Shown: positions 20,666 through 30,519, counted from the stretch's first letter. The stretch is 64,000 bases of DNA from Prionace glauca (GCA_037974335.1 CM075760.1:41978103-42042102); one strand, 5' to 3'. Made by a program: numbers and translations. Notes: generated by a model from the letters alone, not told the origin.

Positions 20666-22647
20666 GCAATATTTGATGCGTTGATGTAGAGGGTACTGGT
20701 GAGGCCGCAACAGGAATACCGTGTGCAGTTTTGATCGGCGTACTTGTGGAAGGATATATTGGCCTTGGAGGGAGTGCAGAGAAGGTTCACTGGGCTGATA
20801 CCAGAGATGAGGGGGTTAACCTATGAGGAGAGATTTAATAGACTGTATCTGTACTCATTGGAGTTTCGAAGGCTGAGGGGGGATCTTATAAGATAATGAA
20901 GGGGATGGATAGGGTAGAGGTAGAGAGTTTCTTCCCGCTTAGAAAGGACAGCAGGACTAGAGGGCACAGCCTCAAAATAATGGGGGGAGGACAGTTTAGA
21001 TCGGAGTTGAGGAGGAACTTCTTCACTCAAAGTGTGGTGAATCTCTGGAATTCTCTGCCCATTGAAGTGGTGGAGGCTACCTCGCTGAATACATTTTAGT
21101 CATGGGTAGATAGATTTCTGATAGACAAGGGAATTAAGGGTTATGGGGAGAAAGCGGGAAAGTGGAATTGATCCACTTCAGATCAGCCATGATCTTGTCG
21201 AATGGCAGGGCATAGAACATAGAACATAGAACATTACAGCGCAGAACAGGCCCTTCGGCCCACGATGTTGCGCCGACCAGTTACAAAACAATGACCCACT
21301 AGCCTAAACCAATCCCTTTTCATCCATAAACCTATCCACAGATCTTTTAAACGCCCCCAAACTAGGTGCATTTACAACTGCAGCTGGCAGGGCATTCCAG
21401 TCCCTCACCACCCTCTGGGTAAAGAACCTACCCCTGACATCTGTCCTATAACTACCCCCCCTTAATTTAAAATCGTGCCCCCTCGTGCTAGCTTTCTCCA
21501 TCCGAGGAAAAAGGCTATCACTATCTACCCTGTCTAAACCTCTAATCATCTTATATGTTTCAATGAGATCCCCTCTTAGCCGCCTTCTTTCCAGCGAAAA
21601 CAACCCCAAATCTCTCAATCTCTCCTCATAGGATCTCCCCTCCATACCAGGCAACATCCTGGTAAACCTCCTCTGCACCCTCTCCAAAGCCTCTACATCC
21701 TTCCTGTAATGTGGGGACCAGAACTGCACACAAAACTCCAAGTGCGGCCGCACCAGAGATGTGTACAGTTGCATCATGACGCTGCAACTCCTAAATTCAA
21801 TCCCCCTACCAATAAACGCCAAAACTCCGTATGCCTTCTTAACAACCTTATCTACTTGATTCCCAACTTTCAGGGATCTATGTACACATACACCTAGATC
21901 CCTCTGCTCCTCCACACTATTCAAAGTCCTCCCGTTAGCACTATACTCAACACATCTGTTATTCCTACCGAAATGAATTACCTCACACTTCTCCACATTA
22001 AACTCCATCCGCCACCTCTCAGCCCAGCTCTGCAACCTTTCGAAGTCATCCTGCAAACTATGACACCCTTCCTCACAATCTACCACACCTCCGACTTTGG
22101 TGTCATCAGCAAATTTACTAATCCACCCAACTATACCCTCATCCAGATCTTTAATAAAAATTACAAACAGCAGTGGCCCCAAAACAGATCCCTGAGGCAC
22201 ACCACTTGTAACCGAACTCCATGACGAATATTTCCCATCAACCACCACTCTCTGTCTCCTATCTGCTAGCCAATTCCTGATCCAATTACCTAGATCACCC
22301 CCAATCCCATACATCTGCATTTTCTGCAGAAGCCTACCATGGTGAACCTTATCAAACGCCTTGCTAAAATCCATATACACCACATCAACTGCCTTACCCC
22401 TATCAACCTCTTTGGTCACTTTCTCAAAGAACTCGATAAGGTTAGTAAGGCATGACCTACCCGCTACAAAACCATGCTGACTGTGTCTAATCAACTCATT
22501 ACTTTCCAAATAACTATAAATCCTGTCTCTAATAATCCTTTCCAAAACCTTACCCACCACAGAAGTAAGACTCACCGGTCTATAATTCCCAAATTATAGG
22601 GCAGGCTCGGAGGCCTACTGCTGCTCCCATTTCTTATGTTCTTATGC
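20666..22647 (+). mobile_element. CR1-type LINE 3' fragment inserted in gypsy, itself interrupted
   Basis: Plus-strand CR1 tail (20666-21207 and 22594-22647) of the same subfamily as the elements at 5755-7203 and 61597-62768: TGAGGCCGCAACAGGAATA, YSLEF-type block, MDRVEVESFFPLRKDSRTR, NLWNSLPIEVVEATSLN. It ends CTTATGTTCTTATG. The insertion into the gypsy integrase left ATGCGTT on both sides (near 20675 and 22644). A second LINE of a different subfamily sits inside it at 21208-22593. Confidence 0.9.
21208..22593 (-). mobile_element. young CR1-type LINE with open reverse transcriptase
   Basis: A 423-codon minus-strand frame (21304-22575) without stops: [64 protein letters not shown] (catalytic DD), FNVEKCEVIHFG, LVRPHLEFCVQFWSPHYRK, RRLRGDLIETYKMIRG, and the end DRFMDEKGLV. 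The 3' end has three TTCTATG octamers (21208-21235, reversed) and the conserved CCTTCGGCCCACGATGTTG block. The 5' part is missing, as is usual for CR1. It is inserted in the plus-strand LINE between GCAGGG and TAGGGCAGG. The frame opens at the truncation point, so it is not a whole gene. Confidence 0.95.
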
Positions 22648-22810
22648 GTTAGGACAGTGCCCACATTACCCATCATCCAATGGTCTGGCAGAAAGAGTTG
22701 TGTTCCCTGACAACTGAGTCGATATTGAAGAGAATCCTCAGCACCACAGGACATAAACAAACGGTCCCAGTTCCAGTGCTGCATAAATCCACCTGTGGCT
22801 TGAATCCTCT
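22648..22810 (+). mobile_element. Ty3/gypsy fossil: integrase, second part
   Basis: Continuation of the integrase core from 20665 after the LINE insertion, with the YHPSSNGLAERVV-type block near 22660-22705 and a short downstream stretch. It then runs into the minisatellite. Broken. The same block lies in the left arm near 11395-11430 on the minus strand. Confidence 0.8.
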
Positions 22811-24305
22811 TTGTGCCCCTCTCACACTCTCCTCAAGGTGCTGAGCGTCTGTCCCAGTGTCCCAGTTTCCCCCTCTCACACTCTCCTCAAGGTGCTGAGT
22901 ATCTGTCCCAGTTTCCCCCTCTCACACTCTCCTCCAGGTGCTGAGTATCTGTCCCAGTTTCCCCCTCTCACACTCTCCTCCAGGTGCTGAGTGTCTGTCC
23001 CAGTTTCCCCCTCTCACACTCTCCTCCAGGTGCTGAGTGTCTGTCCCAGTGTCCCTTCTCCCACTCTGCTCAAGGTGCTGACTGTCTGCCCCAGTTTACA
23101 CCTCCCACACTTTCCTCAAGGTGCTGACTGTCCATGCCACTGTCACAGTGACCCCCACACACTTCCGGGGGGGGGGTTGTGACTGTCTGTCTCAGTGTCT
23201 CCCTCTCACACTTTCCTCAAGGTACTAACTCTCTGCCCTGGTGTCACAGTAACCCTCTCGAACACTCTCCTCAAGGAGCTGACTGTCTGTCATAGTATCC
23301 TAGTGCCCTCCCCTCATAATCTCCTCAAGGTGCAAACTCTCTGCCCTGGTGTCCCAGTGATCGCCCCTCTCACACTCTCCTCAAGGCGTTGCTTGCCTCT
23401 CTCGGTGTCCCAGTGACCCCCTCTCACAAGGTACTGTTTTACTGTCCCAATGTGCCAGTGACCCCCTCTCACACTCTCCTCAAGGTGCTCACTATCAGTC
23501 CCACAGTCTCAGTGCCCCCCTCAGACTCACCTCATGGTGCTCACTGTCAGTCCCACAGTCCCAGTGTCCCCCTCAGACTCACCTCAAGGTGCTCACTGTC
23601 AGTCCCACAGTCCCAGTGCCACCCTCAGACTCACCTCATGGTGCTCACTGTCAGTCCCAGTGTCCCCCTCACACTCTCCTCAAGGTGCTCACTGTCAGTC
23701 CCACAGTCCCAGTGTCCCCCTCAGACTCACCTCATGGTGCTCACTGTCAGTCCCACAGTCCCAGTGTCCCCCTCACACTCTCCTCAAGGTGCTCACTATC
23801 AGTCCCACAGTCTCAGTGCCCCCCTCAGACTCACCTCATGGTGCTCACTGTCAGTCCCACAGTCCCAGTGTCCCCCTCAGACTCACCTCAAGGTGCTCAC
23901 TGTCAGTCCCACAGTCCCAGTGCCACCCTCAGACTCACCTCATGGTGCTCACTGTCAGTCCCAGTGTCCCCCTCACACTCTCCTCAAGGTGCTCACTGTC
24001 AGTCCCACAGTCCCAGTGTCCCCCTCAGACTCACCTCATGGTGCTCACTGTCAGTCCCACAGTCCCAGTGTCCCCCTCACACTCTCCTCAATGTGTTCAC
24101 TGTCAGTCCCACAGTCCCAGTGTCCCCCTCAGACCCACCTCAAGGTGCTCACTGTCAGTCCCACAGTCCCAGTGTCCCCCTCACACTCTCCTCAAGGTGC
24201 TCACTGTCAGTCCCACAGTCCCAGTGTCCCCCTCAGACCCACCTCAAGGTGCTCACTGTCAGTCCCATAGTCCCAGTGTCCCCCTCAGACTCTCCTCAAG
24301 GTTAC
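22795..24305. repeat. 52-bp minisatellite, about 28 units
   Basis: Tandem units built on CTCAAGGTGCTCACTGTCAG, then TCCCACAGTCCCAGTGTCCC, then CCTCAGACTCAC (52 bases). Variants have CATGG for CAAGG, CACACTCTC for CAGACTCAC, and a 43-base form lacking CCACAGTCC. The first part (to about 23450) is older and more diverged; the second part (23450-24305) is homogenised and shows higher-order repetition of unit pairs. Long Ser/Pro/Thr/Val-rich frames in all three plus frames follow from the lack of stop-forming triplets and are not taken as genes. Confidence 0.95.
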
Positions 24306-24629
24306 CCAATTAGCTTCTTCTGTGCTGCAATGAGTTTATGACTGGAAATATATAATGTAGCTGCAGTAATATATTACAGAGCTAGAAATTAATAAGAAAT
24401 GGAAATGGGGGAGTGCTTTACTCAGAGATGTGAGAGAGAGGAGGAAGTTCTAGGTTTTCTGAGGATCAATCTTCGTTCACCCAAAGCCTGTAGTTCGATT
24501 CGCTGGAGGACCAGAGATTTTCCAGTCCTCCAACTCTCCTATTGGTCCACATCTAAGCTTGCTGGTCACAGAGGTTGGGCACAGCCCCGCACATGTGCAG
24601 ATTCCCTTCTTCCTTTGGACATGTACAGT

Positions 24630-24950
24630 CCTGGGCTGGGGGGGAGGGGGGAGATCACCGAGCGGCTTCTCACTCTGGGCGGAGTCACCAGCCGCATGAG
24701 CAGAAACCTTGGCTCGAGGAGGGGAAGGGGAATAATGGGTGGGAGAGGGGGTCCCAGGATGGGGAGGGGAACAATGGGTGGGGGCGGGGCCCCAGAGGGG
24801 GAGGGGAAGGGGAAGGGGAACAGTGGGTGGGGGCAGGGCTTCTGGGAGGCGAGGGGAACTATGGGTGGGGGTGGGGCTCCCAGAAGGGGAGGGAGCAATG
24901 GGTGGGAGTGGGGCTCCTGGCAGGGGGGCAATGGGTGGGGGCAGGGCTCC
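24630..24950. repeat. G-rich degenerate tandem repeat
   Basis: Diverged units of roughly 30-60 bases with AATGGGTGGG and GGGGAGGGGAA. Many runs of three to seven G on the plus strand give strong potential for G-quadruplexes. The Gly- and Pro-rich frames are artefacts. Confidence 0.85.
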
Positions 24951-24954
24951 CATG

Positions 24955-25295
24955 TCCCATGAGGCATACAAGATGATCAATGGATTGGATACGGTGGATA
25001 GTGTGAGCCTTTTACCTCGGGTGGTGATGGCTAACACAAGGGGTCATAGCTTTAAATAAATGGCTGGTTACTACAGGACGGATATCAGAGGTAGGTTCTT
25101 TACTCAGAGGGTAGTAAGGTCATGCCTGCAGCAGTTGTGGACTCGCCAACTTTAAGGGCGTTCAAATGGTCAGTGGATAGGCATATGGATAACATTGAAA
25201 TAGTTTAGGTTAGAGGGTCATTAGATTGTTGCGCCAACCAGTGGAACCATTGAGGGCCGAAGTGCCGGTACTGCGCTATAATGTTCTATGTTCTT
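24955..25295 (+). mobile_element. CR1 LINE 3'-end fragment
   Basis: Plus-strand tail: YKMINGLDTVDS.SLLP, TRGHSFK, then the 3' noncoding block GAGGGCCGAAGTGCCGG and TGTTCTATGTTCTT. Decayed. Confidence 0.85.
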
Positions 25296-25374
25296 TGTCC
25301 GTGTGCTGGAGTTCCCACCCCCCTGACCTTACAATTACGAAGGGGTTCAATAATCCAGATGTGATTTCGAGGGC

Positions 25375-25665
25375 AGCACAGTGGGTTAGCACTGCTGCCT
25401 CATAGCACAGGGACCCGGGTTCGATTCCTGGCTTGGGTCTCTGTTGTGTGGAGTTTGCATGTTCTTCCCGTGTCTGCGTGGGTTTCCTCCAGGTGCTCCA
25501 GTTTCCTCCCACAGTCCAAAAAGATGTGCTGGTTAGGTGCATTAGCCATGCTAATTTCTCCCTCAGTGTACCCGACCAGCAGCCAGAGTGGGAGGACAAG
25601 GGGGTTTACATAACAACTTCACTGCAGTGTTAACGTAAGCCTACTTGTGACTAATAAATAAGCTC
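25375..25665 (+). repeat. tRNA-derived SINE, nearly complete
   Basis: Best copy of this family in the window. tRNA-like head GCAGCACAGTGGGTTAGCAC, box B GGGTTCGATTCCTGG, body TGTCTGCGTGGGTTTCCTCC and TTTCCTCCCACAGTCCAAA, tail ACTTGTGACTAATAAATAA. Other copies lie near 1375 (-), 13850 (-), 14868 (+), 17085 (+), 31360 (-), 32480 (+) and 33345 (+). It resembles known elasmobranch tRNA-SINEs, but I cannot name the family from the sequence alone. Confidence 0.9.
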
Positions 25666-25667
25666 TA

Positions 25668-25925
25668 ACAGGAGAAAGTTCTTTATCCAGCGAGTGGTGA
25701 GAATGACAGACTCATCACTACAGCGAGTGACTGAGGTGAACAGCATGAATACACTGAAGGGGAAGCTAGATACATACATGAGGGAGAAAGGAATAGAAGG
25801 ATATGCTGGTGGGGGGAGATGAAGAGGGGTGGGTGGAGGCTCATGTGGAACATAAACACTGACACAGACTGACTGAGCCGACTGGCCTGGCCCAGGGCTG
25901 TAGACTCAATGGAATAGAGACAAAT
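25668..25925 (+). mobile_element. LINE 3'-end fragment
   Basis: GTTCTTTATCCAGCGAGTGG (FF.QRVV block), the L..Y..E..G tail, then GACTGAGCCGACTGGCCTGG. Old. Confidence 0.7.
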
Positions 25926-26385
25926 GTATTTATTTTAGACCTATCTGTAGTGGTAGAAAAAACACTATTTACTGTCCAGGATTAAATAAATGTCCTTCAT
26001 CAGCTTTTGTGGATCACTTCAGTGGAAATGTGCTCTCCCAGGCTCAAAGAGTATCAGCCCACTTGGAGCAAAGTTGTGAGACTGGCACATTGTGAATTCT
26101 CACTATATCGAAGGCATCTCAATGTAGTCTACACATTGTAGTAAACTAAAATCAAGGGGCTCATTGAAGAATTCTACACTGCCCCCCCACATCGCCAAAG
26201 GGCAAAAAACATTAGTGGATATCAGATACGGACCTCCAAACTGCAGTGGTGATGTTGGGAATGGCATTAAACACAAAATCAGAGATGCATGTGATAAGGG
26301 AGTATTGGTGATCATGGATGATTTTAATTTGGTAAAAAGTCTGACAACACCAGGTTTTAGTCCAACCGATTTATTTGATAATATT

Positions 26386-26433
26386 CTCACAAGCAAGCAA
26401 GCTTTCGAGGGGACTGCCTCTTCGTCAGGTGAA
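26386..26433 (-). ncRNA. candidate type I hammerhead ribozyme (left terminus)
   Basis: Minus strand: helix I TTCAC/GTGAG (last pair G-U), core CTGACGA, unpaired A, helix II GAGG...CCTC with a loop of about six bases, core GAAA, helix III AGC-TTGCTT-GCT, then T at the cleavage position. Core positions are all conserved, and spacing is identical to the right-terminal copy (48 bases each). Confidence 0.8.
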
Positions 26434-26483
26434 TGGAGAGTTCTGGCCTCAGACAGAGCATATAAAGCACAGACAGTTGCTGA

Positions 26484-26738
26484 TTGACCATGCAGACGCT
26501 ACGACAACGGATGAATGAACATCGCTCGACAGTCACCAGGCAAGACTGTTCCCTTCCTGTTGGCGAACACTTCAGCGGTCACGGGCATTCAGCCTCTGAC
26601 CTTCGGGTAAGCATTCTCCAAGGCGGCCTTCATGACACACGACAGCGCAGAGTCGCTGAACAGAGACTGATAGCCAAGTTCCGCACACATGAGGACGGTC
26701 TCAACAGGGATCTTGGGTTCATGTCGCACTATCTGTAA
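26484..26738 (+). CDS. GIY-YIG endonuclease fragment of Penelope-like element
   Basis: An 84-residue frame. Its pattern LRQRMNEHRSTVTR, then PVGEHFSGHGHSASDLRVSI, then RRVAEQRLIAKFRTHEDGLN matches the C-terminal part of the GIY-YIG nuclease domain found at the end of Penelope-like polyproteins: R..EH, H-F...GH, the conserved Glu in AEQ.LI, and GLN. The N-terminal GIY..YIG strand and the reverse transcriptase are absent. In intact elements this domain nicks target DNA for integration. Here it is a relic; the start Met is only the first ATG of the open stretch. Confidence 0.85.
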   Translation: MTMQTLRQRMNEHRSTVTRQDCSLPVGEHFSGHGHSASDLRVSILQGGLHDTRQRRVAEQRLIAKFRTHEDGLNRDLGFMSHYL

Positions 26739-26943
26739 CCCTCGTGACTTGCCTGGGTTTGCAATACCTCAGTTACTGTACTGTTTGGAGACAATACACA
26801 TCTCTTTAAACTGTGATCAGTGCTCCTTCCACTCACATTATCAGCCACTTTAAGACTTGAACAGCAGGTTAGGTGTAAGGATTCGCATTCTAATCAGCAA
26901 CTGTCTGTGCTTTATATGCTCTGTCTGAGGCCAGAACTCTCCA

Positions 26944-26991
26944 TTCACCTGACGAAGAGGCAGTCCCCTCGAAAGCTTACTTGCTTGTGAG
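26944..26991 (+). ncRNA. candidate type I hammerhead ribozyme (right terminus)
   Basis: Helix I TTCAC (26944-26948) with GTGAG (26987-26991); core CTGACGA 26949-26955; helix II in 26957-26970; core GAAA 26971-26974; short helix III AGC/GCT; T at 26986 before the predicted cut. It lies in the sense strand downstream of the GIY-YIG frame, as expected for Penelope-like terminal repeats. Confidence 0.82.
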
Positions 26992-27459
26992 AATATTATC
27001 AAATAAATCGGTTGGACTAAAACCTGGTGTTGTCAGACTTTTTACTGTGTTTACGCCAGTCCAATGCCGGCACACCCACATCATGATTTTAATTTGCACA
27101 TAGATTGAGCAAATCAAATTAGCCACAATGCCGTAGAAGAGAATTCCTGGAATGTATACAGGATGGTTTAATTGACCAATATGTGGAGGAACCAACTGGA
27201 GAGCAAGCCAGCAAGCCAGTACTGTGTCGTGAGAAGGGAATCATTGCCAATCCAATTGTACCAGACACCTTCAGGATGAGCAACTGCAACATGATAGATA
27301 TTTTAAAATCAAACTGGAGAATGAGGTAGTTGATTCGGAGATGAGGGTGCTCAATCTTAAGAAAACTATGAGGTTATGAGACGTGAGTTGGCCTTGATAG
27401 ATTGGGGAGAGTTACTTTAAGAGATGACAGTGGATAGGTGGCACAGGGAGCAATCCTGT

Positions 27460-28150
27460 GATTACAACCCAAGAGGTCCTGCTTTTTAACTTTCTACCTA
27501 ACTCCCTTAACTGCTGTTGCAGGACATCGTCACTCTTCCTACCTGTGTACCAATATGTACCATGGCCACTGGTTGTTCACTCTCTCACATCAGAATGCTT
27601 ACTACCCTTTTAGAGACTTCCTGGACCCTGACACCAGGGAGGCAACACAACATCCTGAAGTCTCTTTCATGCTCACAGAAGCACCTATTTGCATCCCTAA
27701 CTATAGAGCTCCTTATAACTATTGCTCTAGTGCTCTTTGTACCTCCCTGCTTAATAACAAAGCCAGCCGTGGTGCCAGTGCTCTGTTTGCTGTATTTATC
27801 TCCCGATAGGCTATAACCGTCCAACAGTATCCAAAACAGTGCACTTGTTAGAGAAGGAGATGACCACAGGGGATTCCTATGCTGACTGCCTGCCCCTTCT
27901 AGCAGTCACCCATCTATCTGCCTGCCTTGGGTGTGGCCAAGTTTCTAAAGCTCCTATCTATGACACTTTCCGTTATCTTCATTCTGCTAAGTGCATCCAA
28001 CTGTTGCTCCAACCTATCCATGCTGGCCGTAAGGAGCTGCAAGTGGGTGCATTTCCTGTAGATTTAGTCATCCGAGATGCTGGAAGCATCACAGATCTCC
28101 CACATCTCACAAGTGCAGCACTTAACCCCACTGACTGACATTTTGAGCAC
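27460..28150 (-). mobile_element. LINE ORF1 relic (CR1-like)
   Basis: Minus-strand pieces read as the ORF1 protein found in CR1-type elements: a Cys-rich start (CCTCEMWEIC near 28105), then a likely coiled coil (LQLLTASMDRLEQQLDALSR and ITESVIDRSFRNLATP), then a diverged Ser/Gly-rich part to about 27470. Frames are broken. The plus-strand frames here are shadows. It lies in the opposite orientation to the endonuclease fragment just upstream, so it belongs to a separate insertion. Confidence 0.6.
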
Positions 28151-28214
28151 CAATTAAATTATTTAAGAACATTTATAAAACTCTTACCTTCACTTTTACC
28201 TTCTTGCAGTATCC

Positions 28215-28290
28215 TCTTTTTCAGATAAATTGGGGTTGTTCTCCTTGGAGCAAAGTGGATTGATAGAGGTGTACAAAGGTACGTGGAGGT
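28215..28290 (+). mobile_element. short LINE tail fragment
   Basis: TTGGGGTTGTTCTCCTTGGA (GLFSLE block of CR1 ORF2), then a few bases of the next block. Confidence 0.6.
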
Positions 28291-28374
28291 GTCGAAGTTT
28301 ACATGCTCTGTTTACACATATACAAGCTTTCTGGGTCATCCAGTCTCGAAACGTTGGTTCTATTTTCTCTGAAG

Positions 28375-28620
28375 TGGAGATGGCGGTGTTGGACCGGGGT
28401 AAACACAGTAAGAAGTCTCAATGCACCAGATTAAAGTGCAATGGGTTTACTTGGTAGCAAAATCCACTAGCTTTCTGTGTGCTGCTCGTTCGTCAGGTGA
28501 GTGGGAGTTCTGTCCACAAACAAGGCATAGAAAGACACAAACTCAATTCACAAAATAATGGTTGGAATGCAAATTTTTGCAGGTAATCAAGTCTTAAAGG
28601 TACAGACAATGTGAGTGGGG
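28375..28620 (-). mobile_element. Penelope-like terminal repeat, decayed hammerhead
   Basis: Contains TTGGACCGGGGTAAACACAG and a minus-strand hammerhead-like core at 28463-28501 (CTCAC, CTGACGA, GAAA, GCTA, GTGGA). Helix II is no longer well paired and one helix I pair is lost, so the ribozyme is probably dead. Part of the internal region (ending near 28620) follows. Confidence 0.65.
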
Positions 28621-28799
28621 AGAGTGTTCTATTCTCTCTCCACAGATGCTGTCAGATCTGCTTAGATTTTACAGTATTTTCTGTTTTTATTTCCCTTTAT
28701 TTTTCCCTCTCTGTCACCGCTCTGCCTCATCAATGAGACATTGGGACTCAGAGAGTTGATGCAGTTTGATGGACAAGTTGTCTCCATTCTGAACAATGG

Positions 28800-29290
28800 G
28801 GAACAAGCTCCTCCCACTTAATGACATCATTGCCCTCTACAAACATGGCGGCCGCGAGTACGCACTGCTGCATATTGCCCCCAATAAAGATGGCGAACGT
28901 TAACCCGGGACGAACCTGAGGAGCTGCGGCCCTGCTCGGTACAAACTGGGTCCGGGAAGACCTCTTCCGCGGTTTGCTACTTACACCACATGCTTACGCA
29001 TCGTTTTCACCCACCTGGGCGATCCATTGCTCTCTCCGTACCGCCAATCACCTCGAACAGATTTCCCAGCCCAAAACAAAGCCTGCTTTCCACCGCCATT
29101 ACACACACTGCGCATGCTCTAAGCAAAGCTGGGCCCGCCCTTCTTTCGCTCCTATTGGTTGGAGGACCGAACGCTCCCGTTCAGTCCTCCAGCACCGCCC
29201 CCTCTTCCCATTCGTCCGCGCCGCCGTCGATCAGCCGGGCATTGTGACAGTGACTCGCTATTTGTCCAATAATAACAGGGTCTCAGTGTA
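28800..29290. promoter_or_regulatory. CpG-rich promoter-like segment 1
   Basis: A GC- and CpG-rich stretch in otherwise AT-rich DNA. It carries two YY1-type sites (ACATGGCGGCC near 28842 and AGATGGCGAAC near 28889), an NRF1-type site (TGCGCATGC near 29110), an inverted CCAAT box (CTATTGGTTGG near 29151) and a GC-box-like CACCGCCCCC near 29193. This is the usual make-up of a housekeeping promoter. No coding exon could be confirmed on either side; the short frames in it are not convincing. Confidence 0.6.
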
Positions 29291-29654
29291 ACAATAACAC
29301 ACACACAGGCTCCAGTCCAATCAGAGTGGAGATGGAGCACAGAGAAAACACAGTAAAACACTGACTGACTCTGAACTCTGAGTGTAACATAAACAGTGTT
29401 TGTTCACATAATAAGAGTCACATTGCAGTATGTTAGTGAACACAGCATTAGATCCAATGTAATGATAATACAGTCAGTATCCAGTGCACCATAACCAAAG
29501 TTTAGGTTTCATTTGATAGTGTGACTGAGTCATGGTCTATTGATATAATGTATTTAAATTCCAGTGTGTGTTACTCTGCCACTGTCAGTATCAAACAATA
29601 ACCTGTCAGTTATTCCAATTCTGCTGTATTTTACAACGTCGATGGTAGTCATGA

Positions 29655-29815
29655 CATAGAGATGCTGGCGTTGGACTGGGGTAAACACAGCAAGAAGTCT
29701 CACAACACCAGGTTTAAGTTCAACCAGTTTATTTGATAGTAATCCCACAAGCTTTACTATCAAACAAACTGTTTGGACTTAATCTGGTGTTGTGAGACTT
29801 CTTATTGTATTTTAC
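29655..29815. mobile_element. mini inverted repeat of the Penelope-like family
   Basis: Two arms of about 55-60 bases (CAAGAAGTCTCACAACACCA at the left, its complement near 29790-29807 at the right) around a very short centre. Same terminal sequences as the element at 26332-27087, but the ribozyme core is deleted. Confidence 0.75.
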
Positions 29816-29819
29816 AACT

Positions 29820-30510
29820 GCAGCTCCTGGGGCTGGTATAATAATAATCACAAAGGTTGGTTTCAGTGTCTATGAGGTCATTTGAACTGCAGGTAATCTG
29901 ACCTTAAGGGAGACAAGAGGCCCAATAAACATTCAATTACAATAGGAGGACAAGATGTAAGGGAGTAATGATATTTTAAAGTGTCTGTGTTATGGTGAGT
30001 GTCACTGGGAAGTGAGTGATAAAATAGAAGTGGAAACATTATAACAGAGACACATGTGACTGCTCAGCCTGACTGAGAGCTGTTATATTCGTGGCGAGAA
30101 TAATGAGAGCATGAGGATCTCCTGAGATTTCTGATATCTGAGGTGTATCTGTTAGAGGAACTGAAAATAATCAGTTCCTTCTCATGGTTATCTGCAGTTC
30201 TCAAGTTACTCAGACACATAGGAAACAGATCTGACAGTTCATCAAACCCAAGGGTTTAATCTTCTGTTTCAGACACATTGTGACTGAAAAGATCAAATAT
30301 TAAAACCTTACGGGGGAAACATTCAAAATGCCACCAAAATGAATGAACTATTTCATTAATCCAATTCACAATAACTCTGTCAATATTCATCCAATTTCCT
30401 TTTAAACTTATTATTAAACCTGCTTCTAGCACCTGTCAGGTTGTGCATTCCAGATCATACTCCTTATCACCCCCTTCAATTCTGTTTTCAGTTATATTAA
30501 ATCTCTGTGT
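29820..30510. other. no recognised feature
   Basis: AT-rich sequence without genes or named repeats. Confidence 0.45.
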
Positions 30511-30519
30511 CCTCTACTT

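Larger units (their letters stand above)
26332..27087 (+). mobile_element. Penelope-like element remnant with GIY-YIG end and inverted ribozyme termini
   Basis: About 755 bases. The ends are an inverted repeat: AAAAAGTCTGACAACACCAG at the left, its complement near 27018-27043 at the right. The right end continues to ACGCCAGTCCAATGCCGGC. Both inverted repeats contain a hammerhead motif (26386-26433 minus, 26944-26991 plus). In the middle lies an 84-codon frame (26484-26738) that matches the C-terminal half of the GIY-YIG endonuclease of Penelope-like elements. The reverse transcriptase is missing, so it is a deleted, non-autonomous copy. A clear target duplication of about 12-14 bases shows it moved as a unit. 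Confidence 0.85.
26160..27460 (+). mobile_element. LINE endonuclease-domain fragment, split by a Penelope-like element
   Basis: The two outer parts (26160-26331 and 27076-27460) read as the 3' half of an APE-type LINE endonuclease and the following linker. Before the split: YGPPNCSGDVGNGIKHKI, then DACDKGVLVIMDDFNL. After it: pieces like DWANQISHNAV, ECIQDGLIDQYVEEPT, LCREKGIIANPIV and SNCNMIDI (the SDHN-type motif), then IDWGELL. Several shifts and stops; inactive. The insertion copied a target of about 12-14 bases (ATGATTTTAATTTG) on both sides (near 26318 and 27083). Confidence 0.85.

Noticed and set aside
23389-24341. Long overlapping Ser/Pro/Val-rich frames (250-293 codons).
   Set aside because: They arise in all three plus frames from a stop-free 52-bp minisatellite, with no start, splice or domain signal.
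24399-25059. Gly-, Arg- and Pro-rich frames on both strands.
   Set aside because: Produced by the G-rich degenerate repeat and absent from flanking unique sequence.
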